Assembly (NCBI RefSeq): GCF_001735805.1
Contig: NZ_CP017248.1
Location: forward strand, 2,480,001 to 2,544,000
Reading direction: 5' to 3'
DNA: 64,000 nt
Source of the DNA: Streptomyces fodineus
Lineage (GTDB): Bacteria > Actinomycetota > Actinomycetes > Streptomycetales > Streptomycetaceae
Position numbers and translations under genes: made by a program. Of the stretch, positions 16,546 through 24,910 are shown one piece after another. Every line of letters starts with the position of its first letter. Within the stretch, counting starts at the first letter, position 1. Below the pieces are notes generated by a model. It had not been told where the DNA came from, made no database searches, and saw nothing but the letters and a program-made list of their open reading frames with translations.

Positions 16546-18342
16546 GTGCTGTCGGACCGAATACGCTGGGCGGCCGTGTCCGTGGCCATGATGTGCGGGG
16601 CAGCCGTCGGACTGGCGACGCCGGCCGCGCAGGCGGCGTCGCCGGACCCGTCCGCCGGGCAGGAGGCCCGGCAGGCCGCGCGGTTCTGGACCGCGCAGCG
16701 CATGGCGGACGCCAAGCCGCTGGACGGGGGCCGGACGGCACCGGCCGGGCCCGGGCAGTCGGCCGCGGCGACGGGCCGCCCGCAAGGCACCCTGTTCAAG
16801 GGGACCCGGCTCGTGGGGACGTTCTTCGGGTCCGACGGGCCGAGCGGCACCACCTGGCACTGCACCGGCAGCGTCATCGACACCTCCGTACGGAACGTCG
16901 TCCTCACCGCGGCCCACTGCGCGCTGAACATGAACGGTGACTACGTCTTCGTCCCGCAGTTCGTGCAGGGCGCCGGCCCCGACCAGCAGCCGTACGGCAT
17001 CTTCCACATCCAGCACGTCTACATCGACCCCCGGTACACGCCCGACAAGGGCTCGTCGACCACCAAGGGCCCCTCGTCCGACCTGGACACGGCGTTCGCG
17101 CGGGTCTCGCCCAACCAGAACGGCCAGAGCCTTCAGGACGCGGTGGGCGGTGGACTGACCTTCACCCGGCCCACCAGCTACACGCAGAAGAACGTCACCG
17201 TCGTCGGTTACCCCGCCTACCAGCACAACAGCACGGGGCAGGCCGTCAAGTGCACCGTGCCGACGACACAACTCCCCGCCTACCGGCAACTGGCCATGAC
17301 CTGCGGCGGCTTCTACGGCGGCACGTCCGGCAGCCCCTGGATCACCGACTACCAGGACGACGCCCACACCGGGCACGTCATCGGCAACCTCGGCGGCTAC
17401 AACGGCGGCGGCAACGACGCGAACGTCGACTACATCAGCTACGCCCCGGCTTTCGGCGCCGACGCCGCGAACCTCCTTGCGAACGCGGTGGCCGGACAGG
17501 ACCCGCCCGCCAATCAGCCGCCCTACCTGGGCCTGCAGTTGCCCGGTGGCGCGGCCCGCTGGCAGAAGGCCACGCTGATGGCCTCCGCCGACTACACCGG
17601 CGACCTCATCGGCGATCTGCTCGTCGTCTGGTCCGACGGCGGAGTCACCCTGTATCCCGGGGACGGCCAGGGTGCGTTCGGGGCCGAGAAGTGGCTGCTG
17701 AAGGCCAACTCCACCTGGACGCACGCCCGGAGCATCACCGGCGGGACCTTCGGCGGCACCCGGCCCGGCCTGCTGGTGCGCTGGTCCGACGGCGAGGTCA
17801 CCCTGTACCCGGCCCTCAGCGCGTCCGGGGTGGGCCGTGAGGTGCAGATGGCGAAGCCCAACTCCGACTGGAAGAACGTCGTACAGCTCACCTCCGGGCA
17901 GTTCCACGGGGCCAAGGGCGCGACCGATGTGCTGGCCCGCCGGACCGACGGCAGCCTGATGCTGTACACGGCGATCCGCTCCGGCTCCTTCGGCACCGGC
18001 AAGCGGCTCGTCGGGGCGAACGGCACCTGGACCAAGGCCGCGCTGCTGGCCGGCGGCGCCCTCAAGGGCACGGCCGGCGCGGACCTGCTCGTGCGCTGGT
18101 CCGACGGCTCGCTCGACAGCTACACCGGTGTCTCGGCCGCCGGGCTCGGCACCCGGTCCCGGCTGGTCGGCCCCAACACCACCTGGCAGCACGCCCAGGT
18201 CATGACCACTGGGAATCTCACCTCCGACCACACCGGCGACGACCTGGTCGTGCGCTGGTCCGACGGCGAGACCTCGCTGTACGCCGACACCGGCGCCAAG
18301 GCCCTCGGCACGGAGAACACACTGGTCCGGCCGGGCACCTGA
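16546..18342 (+). CDS. Secreted trypsin/V8-like serine protease with C-terminal FG-GAP-like repeats
   Basis: A protein of about 598 residues. The signal peptide spans VSVAMMCGAAVGLATPAAQA. The catalytic triad is visible: VLTAAHC (His, about 125), SDLDTAFARV (Asp, about 180) and CGGFYGGTSGSPWITD (Ser, about 258). After about residue 335, four or five repeats of 45-50 residues share a core like DLLVVWSDGGVTLYP, LLVRWSDGEVTLYP and DDLVVRWSDGETSLY, a VCBS/FG-GAP-like propeller that may bind a surface or polymer. GTG 16546 is preferred because AGGGGAG precedes it; ATG 16519 is the alternative. Confidence 0.85.
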   Translation: MLSDRIRWAAVSVAMMCGAAVGLATPAAQAASPDPSAGQEARQAARFWTAQRMADAKPLDGGRTAPAGPGQSAAATGRPQGTLFKGTRLVGTFFGSDGPSGTTWHCTGSVIDTSVRNVVLTAAHCALNMNGDYVFVPQFVQGAGPDQQPYGIFHIQHVYIDPRYTPDKGSSTTKGPSSDLDTAFARVSPNQNGQSLQDAVGGGLTFTRPTSYTQKNVTVVGYPAYQHNSTGQAVKCTVPTTQLPAYRQLAMTCGGFYGGTSGSPWITDYQDDAHTGHVIGNLGGYNGGGNDANVDYISYAPAFGADAANLLANAVAGQDPPANQPPYLGLQLPGGAARWQKATLMASADYTGDLIGDLLVVWSDGGVTLYPGDGQGAFGAEKWLLKANSTWTHARSITGGTFGGTRPGLLVRWSDGEVTLYPALSASGVGREVQMAKPNSDWKNVVQLTSGQFHGAKGATDVLARRTDGSLMLYTAIRSGSFGTGKRLVGANGTWTKAALLAGGALKGTAGADLLVRWSDGSLDSYTGVSAAGLGTRSRLVGPNTTWQHAQVMTTGNLTSDHTGDDLVVRWSDGETSLYADTGAKALGTENTLVRPGT

Positions 18343-18369
18343 CCGGCGCGACGACATCACGGGGGAACC

Positions 18370-18939
18370 ATGCGAGCGACCAGGCGCCTCACCGGCGTAC
18401 TCGCCATGGTCACCGCAGGCATGGTCACCGCAGGCCTGGCCCTGACGGCCTGCGGCACGACCACGACCACAACCAGGGCCAGGGCCACTCCCGACGCGTC
18501 CGCGCCGCCCTGCCGTACGGCTGCGCTGACGTGGTCACTGGTCCTGCTCGGCGGGAGCGAGAACGGCGGTCTACGGCCCAACGCGCGCATGACCGCCATC
18601 AACAAGGGCTCGAAGACGTGTGTGTTCGACGGCTATCCGGGCGTTGAGATCCACAACGGCAAGGCGGAGAGCATCGACGGCTCCGGACTCGGTCACCCGG
18701 CGCCCCTCCCCCTGCCCGGGAAAGCGGCCGTGACCGTGGACCTCCGCTACGTGCCCCGCGACCCGAAAGGCACCAACACCTGGTGCGTGCGGCAGAGCGA
18801 GGCGGTGGTGTGGGCACCACACGACTCCGACCGTGTCGTCGTGCCCGTGACGGACGCGCACCGGAAGTCCGTCACGCTGGACGCCTGCGGGCAGATCATC
18901 GCCATGGAGCCACCGCGGCGCGCGTCGACCGGATCCTGA
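18370..18939 (+). CDS. Lipoprotein, DUF4232-like
   Basis: A 189-residue lipoprotein with the lipobox LTAC at about residues 25-28, a Thr/Ala-rich linker and one globular domain: CRTAALTWSLVLLGGSENGG, then MTAINKGSKTCVFDGYPGV and VDLRYVPRD, fitting DUF4232. It is probably anchored on the outer face of the membrane; function unknown. A 15-bp segment of the signal peptide is duplicated (ATGGTCACCGCAGGC twice from 18406), giving MVTAGMVTAG. It follows the protease by 27 bases and may share its transcript. Confidence 0.75.
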   Translation: MRATRRLTGVLAMVTAGMVTAGLALTACGTTTTTTRARATPDASAPPCRTAALTWSLVLLGGSENGGLRPNARMTAINKGSKTCVFDGYPGVEIHNGKAESIDGSGLGHPAPLPLPGKAAVTVDLRYVPRDPKGTNTWCVRQSEAVVWAPHDSDRVVVPVTDAHRKSVTLDACGQIIAMEPPRRASTGS

Positions 18940-18979
18940 CGGCACATCCGGCGGCCCGGTCCGGGAATGCCAGCACAGT

Positions 18980-19300
18980 GGACGGCAGGCCACCGCTACT
19001 CACGCCCGAGACCGCGGCGCTGTTCGGCGAGCTCCGCACCCCGGGGGCCCGGACCTGGTCACCGGCGCCGACGACCACTTCGCGCGCGGCTTCGAGCACA
19101 CCCCCGGGCTCTACGCGTTCCTGGCCGCCGGCGCCTTCGGGCACAGCGGTGCGACCGGCTCGCCGGGCTTCGCCGACCCGGCGAACGGCATCGCGTACGG
19201 CTACACCCGGCGCCGGTTCGCCTTCCCCTCCGGAGTCGGCGCCGCCCTGGAGAACGGCCGTCTGGCCGAGTCCGTCCTGCGCGCCCCCGGTGCCCTGTGA
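18980..19300 (+). pseudogene. Decayed beta-lactamase-family serine hydrolase, C-terminal fragment
   Basis: Two frames together give GRPPLLTPETAALFGELRTP, then LVTGADDHFARGFEHTP, then AFGHSGATGSPGFADP, NGIAYGYTRRRF and a stop. This is the end of a class C beta-lactamase/esterase-like protein, where FGHxGxxGSxGFADP is typical. The frames join if one G is added to the GGGGG run at 19043-19047. The N-terminal two thirds, with the SxxK serine, are absent. Confidence 0.6.
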
Positions 19301-19335
19301 CACCGTGCTGACAGGCGAGCGGGAAGGGCGCGGAC

Positions 19336-19935
19336 GTGGGTGACCTCTTTCTCGTCCGGCACGGTGAGACCGAGTGGTCACGGTCCGGACGGCACACCGG
19401 CTGGACCGACATGCCCCTCACCGAGCACGGCCGGGAGGAGGCACGCCGGCTGGTGCCGCTGGTCCGCTCGCACCGGATCGGGGCCGCGTTCGTCAGCCCC
19501 CTGCGGCGGGCCCGGGAGACCGCCGAGCTCATCGGGATCCCGGACGCGCGGGTCGACGCCGACCTGCGCGAGTGGGACTACGGCGGCTACGAGGGCGTGA
19601 CCACCGCCGAGATCCAGCGGAGCCGGCCAGGCTGGTTCCTGTTCACGGACGGGGTCGCGCCGGGGCCGCCGGAGCATCCGGGCGAGACCCCGGAGCAGGT
19701 CGGCGAGCGCGCCGACCGGATGCTGGCCAAGGCCGACGCCGCCCTCGCCGCCACCGACGGCGCGGTCGTGCTGATCGCCCACGGCCACTTCCTCCGCGTC
19801 CTCACCGCCCGCCGTCTCGGCCTCCCGCCCCGGCACGGCGCCCTGTTCCAGCTGGCGACGGGGACCCTGTGCAACCTGGGCACGGAGCACGGACGGCCGG
19901 TGGTGGCGGGGTGGAACATCCGGCCGCAGGAATAG
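19336..19935 (+). CDS. Histidine phosphatase family protein (phosphoglycerate mutase-like)
   Basis: 199 residues. The RHGETEWS motif with the catalytic histidine is at about residue 8, PLTEHGREEARRL near 28, SPLRRARETAEL near 52-64 and VVLIAHGHFLRVL (second histidine) near 148. It is the small cofactor-dependent phosphatase type, possibly acting on sugar phosphates or nucleotide derivatives; the substrate is not evident. The GTG at 19336 follows GGGAAGGG. Confidence 0.85.
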   Translation: MGDLFLVRHGETEWSRSGRHTGWTDMPLTEHGREEARRLVPLVRSHRIGAAFVSPLRRARETAELIGIPDARVDADLREWDYGGYEGVTTAEIQRSRPGWFLFTDGVAPGPPEHPGETPEQVGERADRMLAKADAALAATDGAVVLIAHGHFLRVLTARRLGLPPRHGALFQLATGTLCNLGTEHGRPVVAGWNIRPQE

Positions 19936-20056
19936 GCCCCCCGGTGCAGGGCCCGGATACGAACGACGGCCGCGTTGTCAGACCCGGGCCGTACTCTGCG
20001 AATGGGCCGTCCGACGGGCGGCCCCGGACAGGGGACGGGACCGGAGGGAGCGCGCC

Positions 20057-20680
20057 GTGAGCCGACCGCCGACCGCCGCGCAGCGGCGGGTGATCGAGGC
20101 CGCCGATCCGTTGACCGGGCGGCTGCGCGGTACGGAGGCACAGCTGGCGGCGCTGGTGAAGCGGGGGCTGGCCTTCCGGCATCCGCGTGCGCCGCACGAG
20201 CACTTCCTGACCCCGGCGGGCCATCGGGTACGGGAGGCGGTGCCCGAGCCGGCGAGGGAGGAGCCGGTGCCGGACACGGGGGTGTTCGCGGCGCGGGTCG
20301 GCGGCGAGGAGGCGGCGCCGGCGGACGCCGCGGCGCGGCTGCGTGAGGTGCACGGCGCCTGGCAGGGGCTGCTGGAGCTGCGGCGGATGACGAACTCCGA
20401 CGGCGCCGTGGACCGGCCGTGCGGCTGGGAGCGTACGCATCTGGTGCGGGCGGCGGCGCTGGCCCTGGAGGCGGCCGGGCACCGTCCGGCGGGCGTGGAC
20501 GCGGACGGTTACCGGGTGCGTGCGACCCCGCAGCCGGAGGCGGTCGCCGTGTACGCGCCGGACGCACGGAGCCTGGCGGCCTGCGCGGCCACGCTGGAGC
20601 GCGCGGGCTGGCAGGCCGGCGAGTACACGGATCCGCGGACCAGAGCGCGCTATCTGCTGGCTTCACCGCGCCGGGTGTGA
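20057..20680 (+). CDS. Hypothetical protein
   Basis: A 207-residue protein I do not recognise. It starts RPPTAAQRRVIEAADPLTGR, then has LAALVKRGLAFRHPRAPHEHFLTPAGHRVRE, which looks like a winged helix (wing about residues 45-60). After an Ala/Glu-rich link come REVHGAWQGLLELRRMTN and a C-terminal domain ending ACAATLERAGWQAGEYTDP. No signal or membrane segment is present. A small DNA-binding protein is possible but unproven. The GTG start follows GGAGGGAGCGC. Confidence 0.65.
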   Translation: MSRPPTAAQRRVIEAADPLTGRLRGTEAQLAALVKRGLAFRHPRAPHEHFLTPAGHRVREAVPEPAREEPVPDTGVFAARVGGEEAAPADAAARLREVHGAWQGLLELRRMTNSDGAVDRPCGWERTHLVRAAALALEAAGHRPAGVDADGYRVRATPQPEAVAVYAPDARSLAACAATLERAGWQAGEYTDPRTRARYLLASPRRV

Positions 20681-20732
20681 GCGGCGTGCCAAGATCGGTG
20701 GATCGGCGATTCGAACATGAGAAGGGCGAACC

Positions 20733-21155
20733 GTGACCGAACCGTTTTCCGTCCGTGTGACCGTGCGCGGCTACGAGACCGACGTACAGGGCCACCTCAA
20801 CCAGGCGGTGTACCTCAACTACGCGGAGCACGCCCGCTGGTCGCTGCTCCAGGCGGCGGGGATCAGTCAGGCGCGGCTCGCTGCCCAGGGCGTGGGGCCG
20901 GTGGCGCTGGAGACGACCATCCGCTACCGGCACGAACTGCTCGCGGGCGACGAGGTCGACGTGACAGTCGAGTTCGAGTGGGGCGGCGGCAAGACGTTCC
21001 GGATCCTGCAGGAGATACGCAGGACCGATGGCACGGTGGCGGCCGAACTCAGCGCGGTCGGGGGCCTGCTGGACCTCAAGGAGCGCAAGCTGCTCGGCGA
21101 CCCGCGCGAGGTGTTCAAGGAACTCACGACGGACCTCGCCCTGTTCGGCCTGTAG
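20733..21155 (+). CDS. Acyl-CoA thioesterase (4HBT hot-dog family)
   Basis: A 140-residue single hot-dog domain. VRGYETDVQGHLNQAVYLNYAEHAR (about 10-34) contains the D-x-x-GHLNxxxY active-site pattern of 4-hydroxybenzoyl-CoA thioesterase relatives, and VALETTIRYRHELLAGDEV lies near 60-78. It should hydrolyse an acyl-CoA of unknown chain. It is preceded by its own GTG start and followed by a strong terminator. Confidence 0.85.
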   Translation: MTEPFSVRVTVRGYETDVQGHLNQAVYLNYAEHARWSLLQAAGISQARLAAQGVGPVALETTIRYRHELLAGDEVDVTVEFEWGGGKTFRILQEIRRTDGTVAAELSAVGGLLDLKERKLLGDPREVFKELTTDLALFGL

Positions 21156-21221
21156 CACCCGCGCCTCGCCTCGCAACGCGCCTCGAAGGACGGCCGGGCA
21201 CCGGCTCGCCCGCCCGGAGCG

Positions 21222-21245
21222 GGGGCACGGCAGCTGCCGTGCCCC
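21222..21245. terminator. Perfect 24-bp hairpin between the convergent thioesterase and permease genes
   Basis: GGGGCACGGCAG (21222-21233) is followed at once by its complement CTGCCGTGCCCC (21234-21245), a 12-bp stem with essentially no loop. It lies between two convergent stop codons and can serve both. Confidence 0.75.
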
Positions 21246-21255
21246 GGGCGGGTGT

Positions 21256-22623
21256 TCAGTGGGCGGTCGTGAGTTCCTGGCCCGCCTCCATCGGGTGTGT
21301 GACGTCCTCGGCGTCCTCGCCCCTGCCGAGGTGGTTGAAGACCAGGTTGAGCAGGACGGCGCAGACGCAACCGGTGGAGATGCCGGAGTCCAGGACGATC
21401 TTCGCGGTCTCGGGGAACGCGTGGTAGAAGCCCGGCGCGGTGATCGGGATGAGGCCGACCGCGAGGGAGACGGCGACGATCAGGACGTTGTTGTCCTTCT
21501 CCAGTCCGGCCCGGACCAGGGTCTGGATGCCGCTCGCGGCGACCGAGCCGAACAGGACGACGCCGGCGCCGCCGAGGACCGGGCGCGGGACGACCGCGAT
21601 GAGCGAGGCGGCCATCGGGCACAGGCCCATCAGGACCAGGAAGCCGCCGCCCGCGGCGACGACGAAGCGGCTGCGGATCCTCGTCATGGCGACGAGTCCG
21701 ATGTTCTGCGCGAAGGCACTGCACATGAAGCCGTTGAACAGCGGGCTGAGCGCGGAGCCGAGGGTGTCGGCGCGCAGGCCGGCCGCGATGGTCTTCTCGT
21801 CGGCGGGGCGTTCGACGATCTCGCCGAGGGCCAGCATGTCGGCCGTGGACTCCGTCATGGAGACGGCCATCACCACGCACATCGACAGGATCGCCGCGAT
21901 GTGGAACGTCGGGGTGCCGAAGTGGAACGGGGCCGGGAAGCCGACGACGGCGGAGTGCGCGACGGGGCTGAAGTCCGTGACGCCGAAGGGTATCGCGATG
22001 AGCGTGCCGAGGATCAGACCGAGCAGCACCGCGATCTGCTTGACGAAGCCGCGGGTGAAGCGGCGCAGCAGCAGGACGACGAGGAGGGTGACGCCGGCCA
22101 GGGCGAGGTTGGTCGTCGAGCCGTAGTCGTGCGCGGCGGGGTTCGGGCCCTGGGCCCAGCCGAACGCGACGGGGAGCAGGGAGACACCGATCAGGGTGAT
22201 GACCGAACCGGTGACGACGGGCGGGAAGAAACGGACGGCCTTGCTGAAGAAGGGCGCGGCGATGAAGCCGAGCAGACCGGCGACGATGACCGCACCGAAG
22301 ATCATCGGCAGGGCGTCGGACTTGTCCTTGGCGGACGCCACGATCGCCGTCATGGGGGCGACACCGGCGAAGGTGACGCCGTTGACGAAGGGCAGCCGGG
22401 CGCCGATCTTCCAGAAGCCGAGCGTCTGCAGGAAGGTGGCGAGCCCGGCGGTGAACAGACAGGCTCCGGTGAGGAAGGTGAGGTCTTTGCCGGACAGGCC
22501 TACGGCCGCGCCGACGATCAGGGGTGGGGCGACGACTCCCGCGTACATGGCGGCCACATGCTGCAGGCCGCTGGTCGCCATTTTCAGGGCGGGGAGTTTC
22601 TCGTCAACAGGATGGGCGGCCAC
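21256..22623 (-). CDS. Uracil-xanthine permease (NCS2 family)
   Basis: A 455-residue membrane transporter with about 12-14 helices. HPVDEKLPALKMATSGLQHVAAMYAGVVAPPLIVGAA is the NCS2 start, the substrate region shows AQNIGLVAMTRIRSRFVVAAGG (about 315-337), and SGISTGCVCAVLLNLVFNHL is near the end. It probably imports xanthine or urate to feed the purine genes upstream. The start is at 22623. A palindrome (22646-22663) lies in front and a 38-bp repeat array lies beyond. Confidence 0.9.
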   Translation of the reverse strand: MAAHPVDEKLPALKMATSGLQHVAAMYAGVVAPPLIVGAAVGLSGKDLTFLTGACLFTAGLATFLQTLGFWKIGARLPFVNGVTFAGVAPMTAIVASAKDKSDALPMIFGAVIVAGLLGFIAAPFFSKAVRFFPPVVTGSVITLIGVSLLPVAFGWAQGPNPAAHDYGSTTNLALAGVTLLVVLLLRRFTRGFVKQIAVLLGLILGTLIAIPFGVTDFSPVAHSAVVGFPAPFHFGTPTFHIAAILSMCVVMAVSMTESTADMLALGEIVERPADEKTIAAGLRADTLGSALSPLFNGFMCSAFAQNIGLVAMTRIRSRFVVAAGGGFLVLMGLCPMAASLIAVVPRPVLGGAGVVLFGSVAASGIQTLVRAGLEKDNNVLIVAVSLAVGLIPITAPGFYHAFPETAKIVLDSGISTGCVCAVLLNLVFNHLGRGEDAEDVTHPMEAGQELTTAH

Positions 22624-22645
22624 GGCGGCTCCTCCGAGCGGCTAA

Positions 22646-22663
22646 CACGTCGTCGATGACGTG
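22646..22663. promoter_or_regulatory. CACGTC-N6-GACGTG palindrome before the permease gene
   Basis: A perfect 6-bp inverted repeat with a 6-bp spacer, 23 bases upstream of the permease start. It is probably an operator; the regulator is unknown and it does not match either operator class of the purine/glyoxylate promoters. Confidence 0.5.
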
Positions 22664-22833
22664 GGTTTCATGGAGGTGGTGCGTGTGGTCGTGCGGGACC
22701 GGGACGGGGGTGGAGCGAGCGGGTCGAGCGGTGACCGTTCCGGGGCACGTGCGTCTTACACGCGCCCCGGAACGGCTGCCGTGGACCCCGCTCGGGTCCA
22801 CGGACCCCGGCCGGGAGCCGTCCCTCCCGACCG

Positions 22834-23325
22834 GAGCATTCCGGCAGACCGGCCACACAGACCGACCCACCGAGACCTCCAGCAGACCGGCCACACGGAC
22901 CAACCTGCCGAGACCTCCAGCAGACCGGCCACACGGACCAACCCACCGAGACCTCCGGCAGACCGGCCACACGGACCAACCTGCCGAGACCTCCGGCAGA
23001 CCGGCCGCATGATCCGGTCCGCCGAGCTCTACGGCGAACGCCCGCACGGAGCGTCCGCCAAGCCTTCCGGCGGGCCACCCGCGAGAGGTGGCCGCCGAGT
23101 TGTCCGGCAGACCGGCCACACGGACCAACCCGCCGAGACCTCCGGCAGACCGGCCGCACAGACCGACCCACCGGGACCTCCGGCAGACCGGCCACACGGA
23201 CCAACCTGCCGAGACCTCCGGCAGACCGGCCGCATGATCCGGTCCGCCGAGTTCCGCGGCGGACCGCCTGTCGGGGCGACCGCCGTGTCTTGGGGCGAGC
23301 CGCCCGTACGGGGCGACCGCCAAGT
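22834..23325. repeat. Decaying 38-bp tandem repeat array
   Basis: Units start at 22834, 22872, 22910, 22948, 22986 and 23024, and again at 23097, 23135, 23173, 23211, 23249 and 23287, each exactly 38 bp. Good copies carry GAGACCTCCGGCAGACCGGC then CACACGGACCAACCTGCC; two end instead in GCATGATCCGGTCCGCC. Units at 23024, 23062 (35 bp), 23249 and 23287 are diverged. Since 38 is not a multiple of 3, the open frames through it (Pro/Arg/Thr-rich) are artefacts. Together with its edges it fills the 830-base gene-free gap between the permease and the deaminase. Confidence 0.85.
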
Positions 23326-23455
23326 TTGTCGGCGGGCCATCTGTGCCGGATGGCCGCCGGGTGTTCCGGCGTGGCCCGCAGCGGGCGGGTGGTGCCGAAG
23401 TCGTCCGGCGGGCCGGCCGTAGGGAGGAAACCGGCCGCCGGTGCGTGGGTGGGGA

Positions 23456-24841
23456 TCAGGCCTGGGCCATGATCCGGGCGAGGCGCTGGGCCTCCTCACG
23501 GGTGGAGCGGGCGATGGCGTCCTCGTCGACGGCGACCAGCCGGCCGTTCTCCACGATCTGCCGCCCGTTGACGAAGGACGCGGTGACCGGGGCCGCCGCG
23601 CCGAAGACCAGCGCGGTCACCGGGTCGGCGATGGAGGCGTGGGCGAGGGTGTCCATCTTCCACAGCACGAGGTCGGCCAGCTTGCCGGCCTCCAGCGAGC
23701 CGATCTGCTCGGCGCGGCCGAGGACCTGGGCGCCGCCGTAGGTGCCGAGCCTGAGCGCCTGGCGGGCGTTCAGCGCGGCCTCGCGGTGAGCGCCGAGGCG
23801 GTTGATCAGCAGGGCGTTGCGCAGCTCGGTGTGGAGTTCACCGGACTCGTTGGACGCGGTGCCGTCGACGCCGAGGCCGACCGGGACGCCCGACTTCAGC
23901 ATGTCGGGGACGCGGGCGATACCGGCGGCGAGGCGGGCGTTGGAGGACGGGCAGTGGGCGACACCGGTCTTCGTACGGGCGAAGGCGGCGATGTCGGAGT
24001 CGTTCATGTGGACGCAGTGCGCCATCCACACGTCCTCACCGAGCCAGCCCGTGGACTCGAAGTAGTCGGTCGGGCCCATGCCGAACAACTCGTGGCAGAA
24101 CTTCTCCTCCTCCACCGTCTCCGAGCCGTGGGTGTGCAGCCGTACGCCCAGTCGGCGCGCCAACTCCGCGCCCTGCCTGAGGAGTTCGCTCGACACCGAG
24201 AAGGGGGAGCAGGGCGCTACGGCGACCTGGGTCATGGCGTCGAAGGAGGCGTCGTGGTGCTTGCGCACCGTCTCCTCGGTCGCCGCGAGCGCGCCCTCCA
24301 GCGTCTCGACGGCGAAGTCCGGCGGCAGCCCGCCGTCCTTCTCGCTGCGGTCCATCGAGCCGCGGGCCAGGGTGAAGCGGACGCCCATCTCGGCGGCGGC
24401 CCGGATGATCGAGCCGGACAGGTCGCCGGAGCCCTGCGGGAAGACGTAGTGGTGGTCCATGGCGGTGGTGACACCGCCGCGGGCCATCATGGCGAGGGAG
24501 CCCTGCGCGGCCGCGTAGGTCATCTGCTCGTCGATGCGCGCCCAGGTGGGGTAGAGCGCGACGAGCCAGTTGAACAGGTTGTGGTCGGTGGCCAGGCCCC
24601 GGGTGATCCACTGGTAGAAGTGGTGGTGGGTGTTGACCAGGCCGGGTGTGGCCAGATGGCCGCTCGCGTCGATCCGGCGCACCACGTTCTGAAGGCCTTC
24701 GGGGGCCTGGCCCGCGCCGACGGACTCGATGCGGTTGCCGGCGAGGACGAGGTACCCGGAGGCATACTCGGTGTCGCCCGCGTCCACGGTCGCGATCGCG
24801 CAGTTCTCGATGACGATGCGCTGGTCTGCCGATGGTGCCAT
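23456..24841 (-). CDS. 8-oxoguanine deaminase
   Basis: A 461-residue amidohydrolase. NTHHHFYQWITRGLA (about 50-64) holds the zinc histidines, MDHHYVFPQGSGDL lies near 128, a His motif THGSETVEEEKFCHELFGMGP near 215, MAHCVHMNDSD near 250 and the catalytic aspartate in GLGVDGTASNES near 300. These fit the 8-oxoguanine/guanine deaminase-like group, turning 8-oxoguanine into urate and so feeding uricase directly. The ATG at 24841 is chosen for the AAGGAAG ahead of it. It follows the mini-permease and uricase on the same strand. Confidence 0.85.
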   Translation of the reverse strand: MAPSADQRIVIENCAIATVDAGDTEYASGYLVLAGNRIESVGAGQAPEGLQNVVRRIDASGHLATPGLVNTHHHFYQWITRGLATDHNLFNWLVALYPTWARIDEQMTYAAAQGSLAMMARGGVTTAMDHHYVFPQGSGDLSGSIIRAAAEMGVRFTLARGSMDRSEKDGGLPPDFAVETLEGALAATEETVRKHHDASFDAMTQVAVAPCSPFSVSSELLRQGAELARRLGVRLHTHGSETVEEEKFCHELFGMGPTDYFESTGWLGEDVWMAHCVHMNDSDIAAFARTKTGVAHCPSSNARLAAGIARVPDMLKSGVPVGLGVDGTASNESGELHTELRNALLINRLGAHREAALNARQALRLGTYGGAQVLGRAEQIGSLEAGKLADLVLWKMDTLAHASIADPVTALVFGAAAPVTASFVNGRQIVENGRLVAVDEDAIARSTREEAQRLARIMAQA

Positions 24842-24910
24842 CGTGCTTCCTTGTCTTTCAGTGGCGGTCCGTGGGAGGGGAGTGGCCCACGGGGAGGGCA
24901 CGGCAGGACC

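Noticed and set aside
22834..23325. A CRISPR array
   Set aside because: The repeats are directly tandem with no unique spacers and there are no cas genes.
22661..23499. Long Pro/Arg/Thr-rich open frames on both strands in the repeat region
   Set aside because: They follow a 38-bp repeat that cycles through all three frames, lack ribosome sites and show no family pattern; they are a by-product of the repeats.
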